Below, piece after piece: positions 20,163-31,480 of a stretch of 64,000 bases of DNA (its first letter is position 1; the number at the start of each line of letters is the position of its first letter). The notes beneath the pieces are model-generated. The model saw only the letters and a program-made list of their open reading frames with translations, searched no databases and was not told where the DNA came from. The stretch spans positions 56,191,287 through 56,255,286 of the forward strand of contig CM042157.1 in NCBI GenBank assembly GCA_023376005.1. The letters run 5' to 3'. This stretch comes from Doryteuthis pealeii. Taxonomy: Eukaryota; Mollusca; Cephalopoda; Myopsida; Loliginidae. Position numbers and translations under genes: made by a program.

Positions 20163-21020
20163 TCAAAAAGTGAGCTTAAAAAGTGCTTTAAAATGAGTTT
20201 TAAAATGTCGAATAGCCAACAAGAATGTATAAAACAAACGTCTTTAGCATTGTAATACCTTTTGGCGGCCGAGGCATCTAATTGCACGTCTTTACTGCAT
20301 TATCTTTTCTGCATTGGCTGCAACTTTTCGTCTTTCACAACTTTTCGTCTTTCACATCTCGCTGGCCGGCGTGTCGTCTGCAATTCTTAAACTGGGCCCT
20401 CAAATCGTTGTGTCTGTCATACTGCCTTGGGGGCAACCCCTCCAAGAGGTAAACAATACAATCAAGAAGGAGATTGTAAAAACAATAACACAGAGTTATG
20501 TGAACATTCCAAACAATGGCAGAGAGATGGTACAGAACTCTAGTTTCCTTCTCATTCAATCATTCTCCTATCTGTTACTCTGTACTGTCGGACCGAGAGG
20601 GGGAAAGACCCCCCACCCCACCCCCTCTGTCCAGTCAGGACTTCTACTTTGGTTTGTGATCAACTGGACTCTGATAAAAATAGAACTTGACTGGTTCACT
20701 CCCAGATTCTCAACTGACTCGTCCGGTCCCCAACTTCTGACTGTCTCCTTACAAATTTTTCACCCCTTGCCAATTCTCGCTTGTATATCTCGCTTGCAAA
20801 TCTCATCCTCCGAGATTTTGTCAACCCCCGCGTAATTTGAAAAGTCTTTGTTTGAAGACCACCCACAGTATTGACCCTTATCTGCCCTTTTATTGCTTAC
20901 TAGACCCTTAACTGCCTTTCATCCTTCAGACAACTGTCTCCTAGGAGGAATTATCACAATTCTTTATCTATTCTAATTCTCTACCATTATTTTAATGGTC
21001 CCATTGACTTCTTATCCACA
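20163..21020. other. Unassigned, with a long but doubtful ORF
   Basis: A 173-codon open frame runs 20314-20835 on the plus strand, the longest in the window, but its first codon is TTG and no domain is recognisable. A 17-bp direct repeat (AACTTTTCGTCTTTCAC, 20323-20356) sits at its start. Base composition is locally more even than in the flanks. Confidence 0.4.
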
Positions 21021-21021
21021 C

Positions 21022-21111
<90 letters not shown>
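21021..21111. repeat. (CA)n(TA)n microsatellite
   Basis: About 19 CA units followed by about 26 TA units. Confidence 0.95.
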
Positions 21112-21114
<3 letters not shown>

Positions 21115-21344
21115 CCACACTGTATACACATATATGTACTTATATGGGGCCTTAATCTCATATGTCCACTTATCTATATAAGTAATTTAATACTAATTCT
21201 AATATATATACACACACACATAATTGCTCACTCACGTGCACCCAATTGCATTCGTGCAGCATACGTAGTGTCATAGCATGAAATAAGTTGACATGCTGTA
21301 AAATACAACCAACCAATTTTTCTTATTTGCAATTCCTCTATCTA

Positions 21345-21346
<2 letters not shown>

Positions 21347-21432
<86 letters not shown>
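21347..21432. repeat. (TA)n(TC)n microsatellite
   Basis: About 27 TA units then about 15 TC units. Confidence 0.95.
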
Positions 21433-21435
<3 letters not shown>

Positions 21436-21814
21436 ATCTATCTTTAACGTCACTCTTAGAGAATAATATAAATGCCTACGTCTATTATGTTTGGTTTATT
21501 AATTACTTTCCTAATTATTTTGGATGAGCTTGTGGCGATTTGATTGCCTCTTGATTTGTTTTTAAACTTTTATCATTATATTTGCAGTTGATTTCGTTGG
21601 TAAAATTAGGAATCTATGAAATACAGTTTTGTTAGAATTATCTCTTTTTTGCTTTTTGTTCGTATTTACTCTGTCTTCCTTGTCTAGTGTTGATAAAAGT
21701 TAACAAAACTAAACAATGAAATCATCAGAAACGGATCCAAAACAATTAGGAACATAATCAATAAACTAGACAGTAAAACTACATCAGAGGTTCCACTTTT
21801 GGAAATCTGGGAAA
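21433..21814. other. No gene recognised
   Basis: AT-rich, no family copy seen. Confidence 0.5.
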
Positions 21815-21912
21815 TCTGGAATACCCATTCAATGTCATTATTCCCAGGTCCACGCTGACCCGGAATGATGGTACCAATAAGGGTTCCATTTATGGGTAAA
21901 ACAGGTCTGTTT
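21815..21912 (-). mobile_element. Rep-F 5' fragment, minus
   Basis: CAATGTCATTATTCCCAGGT, CCACGCTGACCCGG, GGTTCCATTTATGGGTAAA. Confidence 0.7.
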
Positions 21913-21924
21913 GAAAATAACTTG

Positions 21925-22115
21925 GTTGTTTTTGTTTTACGGTATATCAACCCCTTTTCGAGTCATATAATGTCGATCAAGTCATTTTGATATTCGGTTT
22001 CTTACAGTAACTGATGTTGCTTAAATAGTCACCCAAATAGGCATTAAACAGGCTCATCGCTGCTTAACTTCAGTGATCTAACAGGAACCGGTCCTTTCAA
22101 CGTAACTTGACCGTA
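21925..22115 (-). mobile_element. 5S-rRNA-derived SINE, minus copy
   Basis: On the minus strand: CTGTTAGATCACTGAAGTTA, AGCAGCGATGAGCCTGTTTA, TTTGGGTGACTATTTAAGC and AGTTACTGTAAG follow 5S rRNA. Tail-T (TTTTACGGTATATCAACCCC) lies at its 3' end, at about 21935. Confidence 0.85.
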
Positions 22116-22345
22116 AGTCTGAAACTTATTAATATTAAATAGTGATACTTGATACCATATACCTAAATTATTTATATTGAGAATAGTTACTTGAAGTTAT
22201 AATTGTTTGCTAAGGATTATCATTAGTTACTTCAAACCATATAACTGTGTATAAATTATTAGCATTAGATAGGAATACTTGAAACCATTCAGTAGTGCAA
22301 ATTATTTGTATTAGAGAGGAATACCTGTTATCATGTAACTGTGTA
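22115..22345 (-). repeat. Sat-M minisatellite array, minus
   Basis: At least four units of ATTAGATAGGAATACTTGAA / ACCATATAACTGTGTA, the reverse of the plus-strand units. Confidence 0.7.
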
Positions 22346-22464
22346 CAAATAAACTCTACTTAAAAATATAAATGTACAATGAACGCAATTCTCCAACCTT
22401 TTGGCATAAAATAACCTTAGACGTGTTATCAACCCATCAAAATTGATCAATCAAAACCACACTA

Positions 22465-22690
22465 GAAACAGGCATGGGCACGGCATTGTGGGCCATCCCG
22501 CAAGGACCTACATCGATCAGCTCTGCACGGATTTAGATATTGCACAGAGGACCTCCCGGGGGCGATGGTCGTTAGGAACGGTTGATGAGAGATTGTCATT
22601 GATATTCGCCAACACGACCAGATGATGACGACTTTTTGAACAAACCCTGAACTTCTTACAAGAGCGGAATTCAAAGATGAAAAAGATAAA
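22465..22690 (+). pseudogene. LINE pol C-terminal fragment
   Basis: The frame GHPARTYIDQLCTDLDIAQ, then after a frameshift DLPGAMV.RN and EIV.DIRQ, matches the C-terminal signature of RTE/Jockey-like reverse transcriptases (GRP.KTYI.QL..DTG...DLP.AM.DR..WRE.V). It has stops and a frameshift and is dead. A LINE copy, not a host gene. Confidence 0.65.
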
Positions 22691-22812
22691 TTAATCCGTG
22701 ATATGAAATTTGGTTTATTTTCTATAAAAATAAAACCTTCGACAGAATGAAAGAAAAATTCTTGAAGACCATTTTGCTGTTTATATATTCATTGACATTT
22801 CACTGTATAAGA

Positions 22813-22990
22813 TCTCCATCAGATTATGATTTTGAAAATCAAATTTTTAAACTTTAAGGAAAAAAATATTGAACTTTAAAACTGTCTATGGTTGTCATGG
22901 CAATGCAATTGCTATGCAAACCTCCAGAGACAGTTTTAACTTTCTCAATATTTTCCTACTTTTTTTTTCCAAATCATTATCTGATGGAGA
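22813..22990. mobile_element. 178-bp foldback element
   Basis: The ends TCTCCATCAGATTATGATTT and, reversed, TCTCCATCAGATAATGATTT pair. Arms of about 65-75 bp continue through AATATTGA.CTTTAAAACTGTC. The central spacer reads ATGGTTGTCATGGCAATGC. Confidence 0.75.
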
Positions 22991-23229
22991 GGGGGGGGGC
23001 GATACGTGAAATGTAATTGACATGTTTCTCTATAAGGATAATCATCAGGAAACCTAACATTTATACATAACGTATAAACATAGTCTTTGCCATTTGTAGT
23101 GTGACGGGAGGCGCTCGTTGTGTAACGGTTATGAATATATATAAGGGCACAACTCCGTGGTACCCGGATGTACCCAAATCAATAATCATGTAACAGGTAT
23201 TTACGACATAAATGCCCATCCCTACAAAA
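22991..23229. other. tRNA-like scrap, otherwise unassigned
   Basis: GAGGCGCTCGTTGTGTAACG at about 23109 resembles a SINE A-box region. No body follows. Confidence 0.35.
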
Positions 23230-23234
23230 AAGTC

Positions 23235-23440
23235 CTGAGTATGATACTAAACTGCATCTGGTGGTCAGGCTCCAGTTCTTGACCTCTGGTCAGTGTGGAG
23301 TATCACTTCACTGCCATTACGCTCAGGTTCACTTTGATCCGAATTGGTAGTACCTGTTAGGGCCCCATCTATAGGTCAAATAAATCTGCAAATTATTTGT
23401 AATAGATAAGAATATTTGACATTATAATCATGTAGGAACG
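23235..23440 (-). mobile_element. Rep-F 5' half with Sat-M unit, minus
   Basis: CTGCATCTGGTGGTCAGGC ... GGTAGTACCTGTTAGGGCCC, CATCTATAGGTCAAATAAAT, then TAGATAAGAATATTTGAC (Sat-M). Confidence 0.7.
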
Positions 23441-23599
23441 AAAAACAAAACAAAAAAATCTTAAGAAACACCTATACAATAAATGTAAATATGAACATAC
23501 AATGTATGCGATTCCCTAACCTCTAGGGATAAAATAACACCAGACAAGACGGTATATCCATTTCTTTTTTAAATATATTATTGCAAAGTAAAAAAAAAA

Positions 23600-23815
23600 G
23601 GTTGTCGGGGTGGCCTAAAGTCGGTATCAGCCAAACAGCGAGGGAGTCTATCCCCCTTTCTAGACCAAGGAGATTGTTTCAGCATCTGAGGTGGAGTGCC
23701 TCTTTACCACACAGATCCCTGTGCTACTCATACGCTGAGTTGGCGAGGGCCGATATCGAACTAGGAACTTTGTGGTTTCTAGCCGAACGCTCTACCGACT
23801 GAACTAACATAGCCC
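23600..23815 (-). mobile_element. SINE-A, minus copy
   Basis: TCGGTATCAGCCAAACAGCG, TGCTACTCATACGCTGAGTT, GGCGAGGGCCGATATCGAAC: the full reverse of 12319-12575 with its head at 23750-23815. Confidence 0.85.
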
Positions 23816-25170
23816 TGAATAAGTGAAATCACGTTTGCCGTTGTCATGTACGTCCAAAACGTTTATACACCCTTGTGTGAATTAACTGGAAAAAACAACA
23901 AAAAAAGACTAATAATTCCGTTATTACTATAATATCAGCAACATATCTGTAAGGGTTGTCAAGGAGTTCGTTACAATTTTCATACGCTTCCTTGCAGTAA
24001 CATCCATTGCATACAATGGCCGTGGGACAGCTAATTGACAATTGAGACAATACTGGGCGTGATAAAAATCCGATACTATCATGAATGAAGCAATATTTTT
24101 CAAGTCCAAACAAATTACATCATACACTCCGAAAATAGATTCATATTACTGCACACCACTGCAAATGACCTAATTTGAGGAAAAAGTGGAAATCGATTAC
24201 ACCATGTCACTCCAGTGAGTCTAAAACTGACTGTATGGTGAAAGAAAGGAAACTAAAATGACTGTTTCAATTAATTTGAACAACTGTGTACACACACACG
24301 CGCGCGCGCGAATGTTAAACTCGGCTCATCTCCTAAACTCTATGCGGCGTTCACATGAACGTCTGACTGTCCAGACGTTATTTATTGAACAATTAAGCTC
24401 CCATTGATAATTCCCGGTTCATTATATCATCCCAACACTCTTGTACAATTCCTCTTAACTCAGGTTAAATTTATTTCCACTAAATCCTGACATGGCGTAA
24501 TTCTGACTGACCTCTCTAACTTATCGCTTACGTCAGCTGTCATAAAGATCTCAATCCTCTAACCCACCTCCGTACCAACTGGGAATTTTGATAATACAAA
24601 CAAATGTATAACTCTTTCTACTTGACGACTGACACCATCGAAAAGTCTTGTGCGTTTAGAATTCATTTCCGTTTGCTCAGATCAAATTTCAAATGAATCC
24701 TTCCCGCAGGTGTGGATTATAGCACATGATCGTGTTTTGTATGGGAACACGGTGAGGATTGAACTCACTGCTATTAAAGTGGGATGATAGTTGGTGTCTA
24801 TCATTTTATCAAATGTGATATTATAAGATTGACATGTTGTTTTGAGCTTAGTGGCCAAAACTGGTTCATATAATAAGTTAGAAAAACGCAAGTGAAAAGA
24901 TTCACAATGAAGTCCGAACGAAGCAACAAGATAACACATACAGACTTTATTTGTCTAGACATACAAAACATAACATAACACAATGAGTATTAAAGTCCAT
25001 GGAAAGTAAGGAAGAGTTCTACAAAGTGGCGAGAGTCGCTTACTTGAGAAATAACACCAGAAGGGGGTCTATAAGGCTGTGTACCCGCATGGATACGAGC
25101 CTGAACGTGGGGGGAATGAAGCCCCCCCCCCCACGTTAGTGAAGAGAGACACCACGCGTCTCCACTCGTT
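23816..25170. other. No gene recognised
   Basis: It has a (CA)n(CG)n block at 24290-24310 (Z-DNA prone) and an AACGTGGGGGG ... CCCCCCACGTT hairpin at about 25105-25137. Small ORFs lack domains. Confidence 0.5.
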
Positions 25171-26034
25171 CTGCTAACTTGGTCAGGGAGAGAGAGAGAG
25201 AGAGAATTTCCCGGGCTGCCGTTTGAATACCCTAGTCACCTATAGGCGAAAACCTGGCAGCAAGAGAAGATAATCCTTTTGAACTCGTGTCCATCCCAGC
25301 ATAGGATGACAATCGCTACAATATAAACATATATATTGAACAAATCCTGACAAAAGTGATAACAAATAGACTTTGTAATAGAAATAAAACAAAACAGAGT
25401 AGATTAATGTCCTATAAGAAAATAAACTTTGCAAATAGTTTTGAGATAATTTAATGGAGTCGTCACTTATTGTTTAGAAAAGTCATTGAGTAACAGATAC
25501 GCAGAAAAGACGCAACTGTGCGGGTGACCTTTGTGAAGCTGGAGGGTGAAGAAGGGCCCGTGTAATAGGTATACAGAATACTGTGGGAGAGCTACCATTC
25601 CCAGACTTAAAGAACCGACACAACTTGTGTGTTAGCTCTGATGGCTGGAGAGTCTTGGAGAATTTGATTTTGGCGATACTACGGTTATACATCCAGTTGC
25701 TATGCCACCTAATGGAAAACTGTGGCAAGTAAGGGAAAATAATCTCAACACTACTTAGTATTTAATGACTTGCAAGGCTCGTGTTGTCTGGTTCTAAATG
25801 ATATATTCATGTATGGTAATGTAAGAGAGGAGAGGAAAGGCTGGCTTGAGAAGGACGACGTTGTATAGCTTACCAGTTTTACAAAGTGATGGAAGAAACG
25901 GTAAATAAGTTTTAACCAGAAAAGCGGTATTCTATATGCAGAAGTATCCCAGACAAGGAGAATTTACGAATGTACGTTTCTTGTTCAGTTGGTTGAAAGA
26001 AGAGTGTGTGTATGTATGTGTGTGTGTGTGATTA
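25171..26034. other. No gene recognised
   Basis: A short (GA)n at 25191-25205. The minus-strand frame at 25483-25728 opens with TTG and shows no domain. (TG)n at about 26008-26030. Confidence 0.5.
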
Positions 26035-26305
26035 TTATCATAGGGAATGTATTCTGGTCCCAGAGTTCAAATCTTGGACTAAGCTGTTTCCTTTTGCGCT
26101 AATGCCCTTGGGGGAAAAAACAAGAAACCATCTGTTATCTTCTCTTTGCCTCCCATGGGTAAAATATTAGGGAAGAGTGGGTTCTTTAGTATTGTTACAG
26201 TAACCGGTCTAAGAAGGAATGCTCTTAATTCAAATTATCTGAGCTTTGCTTAAAAACTGACCTTGTGTCGCCTCCTGCCAGTGGTTGATGGGTTGGATAA
26301 ATACA
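26035..26305 (+). mobile_element. SINE-B, plus copy of an inverted pair
   Basis: GAGTTCAAATCTTGG (B box), GCTAATGCCCTTGGGG, CTCCCATGGGTAAAATATTA, ACCGGTCTAAGAAGG, CCTTGTGTCGCCTCCTGCC, GGTTGGATAAATAC. Confidence 0.8.
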
Positions 26306-26451
26306 TAATTTAAACCTTATGTTGAACTAAGTTATGCTTAGTAAATGATAATTTTAAAGACTCTCAGGCTCAATAAGAAGGTGTAGGTGGTGCCCATATG
26401 AACAATGCATAATCTCTTGACTGTCATAACTCCCGTGGAGTCTATATTTAA

Positions 26452-26722
26452 TAAACTCTTCCACCATATGCAGGATGTGACACCGGGTCAATTTTGTAGC
26501 TGGCTTGAATTTAGTTTTTCATCTCTGGTTGCTTAACCTAGGATAAAGAACCTAGTCTGCCCTACTATTTTCTCATGGCTGAGGGAGGGACAAATGGATT
26601 CATGCCTTTTGCAAGGGCAAATGGAAATACAATCAATTTTCTCTAGGATTTGAACAATGGTTTGTCTAGTCTATTTCCTAAGATGATGACCGTTATGCCA
26701 TGTGCCTCTTAAAGCTGAAAAA
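26452..26722 (-). mobile_element. SINE-B, minus copy of an inverted pair
   Basis: The reverse of the preceding copy: CAGGATGTGACACCGGGTC, CTAGTCTGCCCTACTATTT, CTAGGATTTGAACAATGG, GACCGTTATGCCATGTGCC. Confidence 0.8.
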
Positions 26723-27750
26723 GCCTGTCTATTTCCTGATAGGTCATTTCCTTCGTATAAATATGATCAATAAAAGATTTTTAAAGATTTAGAAAAAATT
26801 CATAGCGCACTCTGGTTGGGGAGATACAGATCTGGTTGGGGATTACATTCCTTACTTGCCATGGTTCTTTTATTTGATGCTAGGGAGCATGAAAGGTAAT
26901 TACCTCCTGTGTCTGGTGTAGCATGCAGCATTATAAAACTAGAAGCAGCAAAGTCAAACCCCTCTTTTATCTTCTAGCCATAAGAAAAGTAACATACACC
27001 AGTTGTGGTTCCTGTTTATGGACAGTGGGCTTTGTGCACGAGAATATGCTTAACATGTAAATCTTTTCACTTTCCTCTTCTACAAGCCACATATCAAGGA
27101 TTCAAGACATTCTCTACTATAATACTATTTTCGTATTAGGACATTTCACTTGTACAACTCTGTATAAGCTCTTCATTGTATCGCCTGCCATGTTTGTATT
27201 TTCTTCTGTTAAGTTTGCTTAGAAATATCCTTGTTATCACTTCGTCATGAATTGTTCTCACATTTATTCTGTATGAGGAAACTTCTTCAGAAGTAATAAA
27301 ACTATTTTAGTTACTTAGTCTTGACTCAATGTAGACGAAATTTCCTCTTTTATACTAAGATATTGAATATTGACATTATTGGAAATGCTTGGTGGTACGG
27401 AAGATATTTTGGATCAAGTCACCAATAGGCACCCCAGTTGCAAGCTGTTTTCAAAGGAATGTAATTTTCCTTTTCACCAGTTGTTAGTAAACAAAATTAA
27501 CAACACGATTTTTTTACATTATAATTTCATACAAACTAAAGACACGTTTTTATACTAAAATAGTTTTTGATATTAATAAAAAAATTTTATTTCAGAGATC
27601 TCAATTGGATTCCTGTACAGTATGTGGAAGGGGTACAAAAATGGAAGAGGGTTTATTTGACAAGGATGTGTAATGGTTATCATCACCCTACTAATCTTTT
27701 GGAAAGATATGAATTCACCTATTCTGCCCCTATTTATGAGATATCGTGAG
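26723..27750. other. No gene recognised
   Basis: AT-rich. Two frames of about 60 codons (27370-27558, 27567-27749) have no recognisable domain. Confidence 0.5.
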
Positions 27751-27754
27751 ATAT

Positions 27755-27870
27755 TGCTGAGGCGCTCTGGGTTAGTGGTTATGATGCTTCAGCCCCGAAA
27801 CCATGCCTGAACCCAGAGTTCTGATGAAGGCTTTGTTGGTTGCTATCCTACTGTATAAATAGCAGTCATT
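27755..27870 (+). mobile_element. tRNA-like SINE head, unclassified
   Basis: GAGGCGCTCTGGGTTAGTGG ... ACCCAGAGTTCTGATG resembles A and B boxes, then TGCTATCCTACTGTATAAAT. A single copy of its type in the window. Confidence 0.4.
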
Positions 27871-27934
27871 GTATGAAGATTATTAATAATTTAAAAAAAA
27901 ATGAACAGACACACAGACATAAGCATGCACATAC

Positions 27935-27996
27935 ACACTTACACACACACACACACACACACACTTAAACAAGCACCACCCCCACACACACACAGA
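27935..27996. repeat. (CA)n microsatellite, interrupted
   Basis: CA runs broken by AAACAAGCACCACCC. Confidence 0.85.
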
Positions 27997-28315
27997 ATTT
28001 GGAAGGCATGAGACAGAACAGCCACTAGCAACAACTTCAGTTCTAGTAATCTTCGGTAGAAGGGATTTTTATCCCAAAATATTAAGAATTAAGAATAAAT
28101 CACAGGTTAACAAACCACACCACAGTTACCTCTTTTTTCTTTACATTGCATTGTGATAGCCTTCAAAACAACCAACAAACCAATATAAACACAATGCTTC
28201 AAGCAAATTACAAAACCCTTACATTTTTTTTGTAAAATATGTGAATAATACTGGAATCATTGATTGCATTTTAATTCTATTATATTAGAACTAATATAAC
28301 AAGGCAACTAAAATG
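27997..28315. other. No gene recognised
   Basis: AT-rich, no family copy seen. Confidence 0.5.
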
Positions 28316-28616
28316 ATTGGTTGGTTTTACGGCAGGTCAAACTAGTTAGGGTATTTAATGCCAAAGTCTTTTTTGGGGGGGGGGGTTGTTGTTTTCTTGC
28401 AGGCTTCAAGTAACTAATAATATTTCTATTATTAGTACTATTGATTTGTAAAAGATAGCTGCAAGTAACTATTCTTAATACTAATAATTTACACACAGTT
28501 ATATGGTTTCAAATATTCCTATTCAATACTAATGTTTTCAAGTAATTCTTACTATTTAATAATGATAATTTGTTTGAACAGTTATATGGTTTCATGTATT
28601 TCTATCTAATACAATC
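28316..28616 (+). repeat. Tail-T (minus) followed by Sat-M array
   Basis: 28316-28372 is GGTTTTACGGCAGGTCAAAC then GGGTATTTAATGCC. 28395-28616 holds about four Sat-M units (TTATATGGTTTCAAATATTC, CTATTCAATACTAATG). Confidence 0.7.
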
Positions 28617-29092
28617 CCTGTCAGCTTGGTCTTTAGAATACACTGCTTGCACCTCTGCAGAGGGGTAAGGCCCCCTTCTCAATGGGGCCACCTGTTGGCC
28701 ATGGGTGGCAACCTGTGATGCTTAATGACGGAATCCTGGTGGATGAGCAGTCCATCACGTGAAACACTCCACTTAGACCCTTACTTAGACTTGAGGGGCA
28801 GTTGGAGGGGCCCTTTCCAATCAATAGGCTGGTCATATCAAACCCTAACACCTATATGATTGTCCTAACTCTATTGCCCTTATGGCAAGCCCCAACCTTT
28901 TTCATCATATATAAAAAGGTGGTGGTTGAGGGTCTTCATGTCCTGGGAATGACATTAAACATCTATTTGATGGTGAGGTTCCAGTTCTGGAGGTCTGGGG
29001 AATGTGGAGCACCCATTCATCACCATTGCTCCCGGGTCCACTCTGACCCAGAGTGGTAGTACCTGTTAAGGTCCCATCTATGGGTTAAATAG
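28617..29092 (-). mobile_element. Rep-F, full length, minus
   Basis: TGCACCTCTGCAGAGGGGTA, CACCTGTTGGCCATGGGTGG, GGCTGGTCATATCAAACCC, GAGGTTCCAGTTCTGGAGGT, GGTCCCATCTATGGGTTAAA: the full reverse of 17729-18175. An 85-codon frame here is a by-product of the element. Confidence 0.8.
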
Positions 29093-29148
29093 AAAAATGT
29101 TTATAAAAAAAATTGAGTATCCATTAAGAATGGATTTATTTCAAAACT

Positions 29149-29235
29149 TTGGCATTAAATGACCCACCTAGGTTGATATGGCATAAAACAAACCAAACCT
29201 ATCTAATACAAATAATTTTCAAACATATTTGACCC
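29149..29235 (+). mobile_element. Tail-T plus a Sat-M scrap
   Basis: GGCATTAAATGACCCACCTA, GGTTGATATGGCATAAAAC, then TATCTAATACAAATAATTTT. Confidence 0.65.
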
Positions 29236-29391
29236 ACCAATGCAGGATTTTAAATGAATTAATAACATAGGCTGTTTTGAGGCAAATCTAACTCGGCTAT
29301 ACTTCAGACATCATTAATAAATAAATTAATGGAATTGTAACAAAAAACGGAAAACAGAAAGGACTTTTATAAATTTCTACATTGCAAAATG

Positions 29392-29605
29392 GTCGATTTA
29401 GCTCAGTATAGCATTTACCTAGGAACCACATACTCGGCGCATGAGTAGCACGCATGAGTAGCATAGCTTGGATCTATTAGGTAGAGTAGGGTGTCTGATA
29501 GGTGTGAGGCTCCACATTGGACGCGAAAACAATCACCCAGGTCTAGCACTAGTGAAAAGGGAATACTCTTTCGTTGTCTAGCTCATACCGACAATAGGCC
29601 TATTT
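29392..29605 (+). mobile_element. SINE-A, diverged
   Basis: GTCGATTTAGCTCAGTATAG (A box). The B box is lost in a deletion. A duplicated GCATGAGTAGCA is followed by AAAAGGGAATACTCTTTCG and ATACCGACAATAGGCC. Confidence 0.75.
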
Positions 29606-29632
29606 TTTTATGTTGCAAAAAGCAAAACTTTA

Positions 29633-29663
29633 AAGGGAGGTAATTTTATGAATTACCTCCCTT
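29633..29663. repeat. Perfect 13-bp inverted repeat AAGGGAGGTAATT
   Basis: Arms 29633-29645 and 29651-29663 around the loop TTATG. AAGGGAGGTAA-type ends are familiar from molluscan MITEs (from memory); here only the joined ends remain. Confidence 0.8.
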
Positions 29664-30214
29664 GCACTATTTTAAGGTAATAAATAGAATTTTAAACACT
29701 CAACGTCTTTTCATTAAATTATGGGGTAAGAAGAGGTTTTGGTGTTTTATAGGTTTAAAGGTGGCTGGATATTCACTGCTGCGTGTTCTTAGGGTTTTTG
29801 CTTTTTACCCCATCTCATTTGGTGGTCGCACTGAAAAGGAAGGAATGAAAGAGACAAAGGTAGAAGGTGGTTTTGTGACTTAGGCTTTATTAACCCGTCC
29901 TAGTCGTCCGTGGCAAGGGGATATCCCCATGGCCAAAGAAGTGACTACACTTAGTTTAGGCCTAAACTCGAATGGCCGAGATATTAGTTTTGGGGTTGGG
30001 AGTCAGTCCTTTTTGTCGCACATGCACGGAGGGTTCTTCCGATGAAGACCCATGGAAATTTGTTGTTTTTATTTTTATCTTAATCCCTACAAAAGTATTA
30101 TTTATACAAGAATTCTAATATTAAGCAAAATTTTAATAATAAAATGAAAATAAATTTTAAATAGTTGAAAGATTTTCTAAGCTTAAACTCAAATTACTGG
30201 AAAATGAAGTCATT
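29664..30214. other. No gene recognised
   Basis: A 73-codon plus frame (29662-29883) has no domain. A GC-richer patch lies at 29890-30050. Confidence 0.45.
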
Positions 30215-30505
30215 TACAAAGTGGGAAGAACACTCTGCGTAACAATTACTGTTGTAGAAAAATGGAATTGATGAACTGAGTTCAAATCCTGGACGAGGAT
30301 GTTTGCTTTTCACATAGTGCTAATACCCTTGGGAAAGGCATGAATACATGTAATTTTTTCCCAGCTATGAGAATAGTAGGGCAGATTGGGTTCTGCAGCC
30401 TTAGACAAGCAGTCTAGAAGAAAACTCTGAATTCAAACCAGCTGTACTCCACTGAAAAATGGATTTTGTGTCCATGGTGGAGGGGTTGGGTAAATACATA
30501 GCTTA
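30215..30505 (+). mobile_element. SINE-B, full length
   Basis: TGCGTAACAATTACTGTTGT head, GAGTTCAAATCCTGGACG (B box), TAATACCCTTGGGAAAGGC, TAGTAGGGCAGATTGGGTTC, GGAGGGGTTGGGTAAATAC. Confidence 0.85.
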
Positions 30506-31014
30506 GCTTTTAGAACAAGGTCAGATGTGGAATCCAGTGAGAATTGAACTTGCTACCTATTGCACCACATGACATGCCTTGGTCTGTAAAAATGTTGTCT
30601 GGAATATTGTTCCACCAATTTTTTTCCACACCCCAGAGGAGCTAGTTGCTTCTAAGCTGCTTGATATGTTTACTTAAGAGCTATTGTAAAATAGTTCAAT
30701 ATGTAAAAAGTATAATAATCTTGATTTACTCTCTCTCTCTCTTTCTTTCTTTCTTTCCTTCTTTTCATCTTTTCGTTATGTTCAATTGAAACAGATGAGT
30801 ATTATCGCTTCTGCATGCTTACACCCTCTCTCTATCTTTCCCTACGTTCTTTCTTTCTATTTTTTCTGTGTTGCATTCGTTTTTCTTCCCTTTCTTTGAT
30901 AAAAACGGAATGGTCCATTATTTAACAAAGGTGAGGACACTCATAAGAATTCAGCGGATAAGTGACACCAGATAATCAGAATTTATATTTTTACCTTTCT
31001 TCTTTGACGATTTG
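30506..31014. other. No gene; pyrimidine-rich tract
   Basis: 30730-30770 and 30820-30900 are TC/TTTC-rich. Confidence 0.5.
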
Positions 31015-31115
31015 GACAATGTCCAATAAGAAATACCTGAAGAAGAACATCCAAAATGTTGTACAAATAAAAATGAAGATGAGGATAATAGTCTGAATAA
31101 TAGAAATTGTTACGG
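31015..31115 (+). mobile_element. SINE-D 3' arm fragment
   Basis: AATAAGAAATACCTGAAGAA, ATCCAAAATGTTGTACAAAT, GAGGATAATAGTCTGAATAA. Confidence 0.65.
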
Positions 31116-31480
31116 CAGGAACGAGTGTTGCGACATTAGCTGCTAAGGAGTGTGACGACGACGATGAAGAAGTCTGTGTTTTAGCCTACAAGTAGGTGTT
31201 GGACTTGCTTCTTTTTGCCCCCCCCCTTTCAACAAAGACCTGTTGAGTTAAATGTTTATTTTTCCCCCCTCTATTTTTTTCCTTCTAGATATACTAATTA
31301 TCAAGCCTCATCTAAAAAATTCTGAGAAATAGCAAAGATATTTGTATTGCTAAAAATCCAGAAAGACTAAAGATAGCAGCTAAGTGGCCTTGAATAAAAA
31401 TATTGATGGACATGTACCATTGGAGCGCTGTCAGACAGGTTGGTCTGAATTCTTGATATGAAGCTTTATAATTCATATCA

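Noticed and set aside
25483..25728. 81-codon minus frame
   Set aside because: Starts at TTG, no recognised domain.
28802..29059. 85-codon frame
   Set aside because: Lies wholly inside the Rep-F element.
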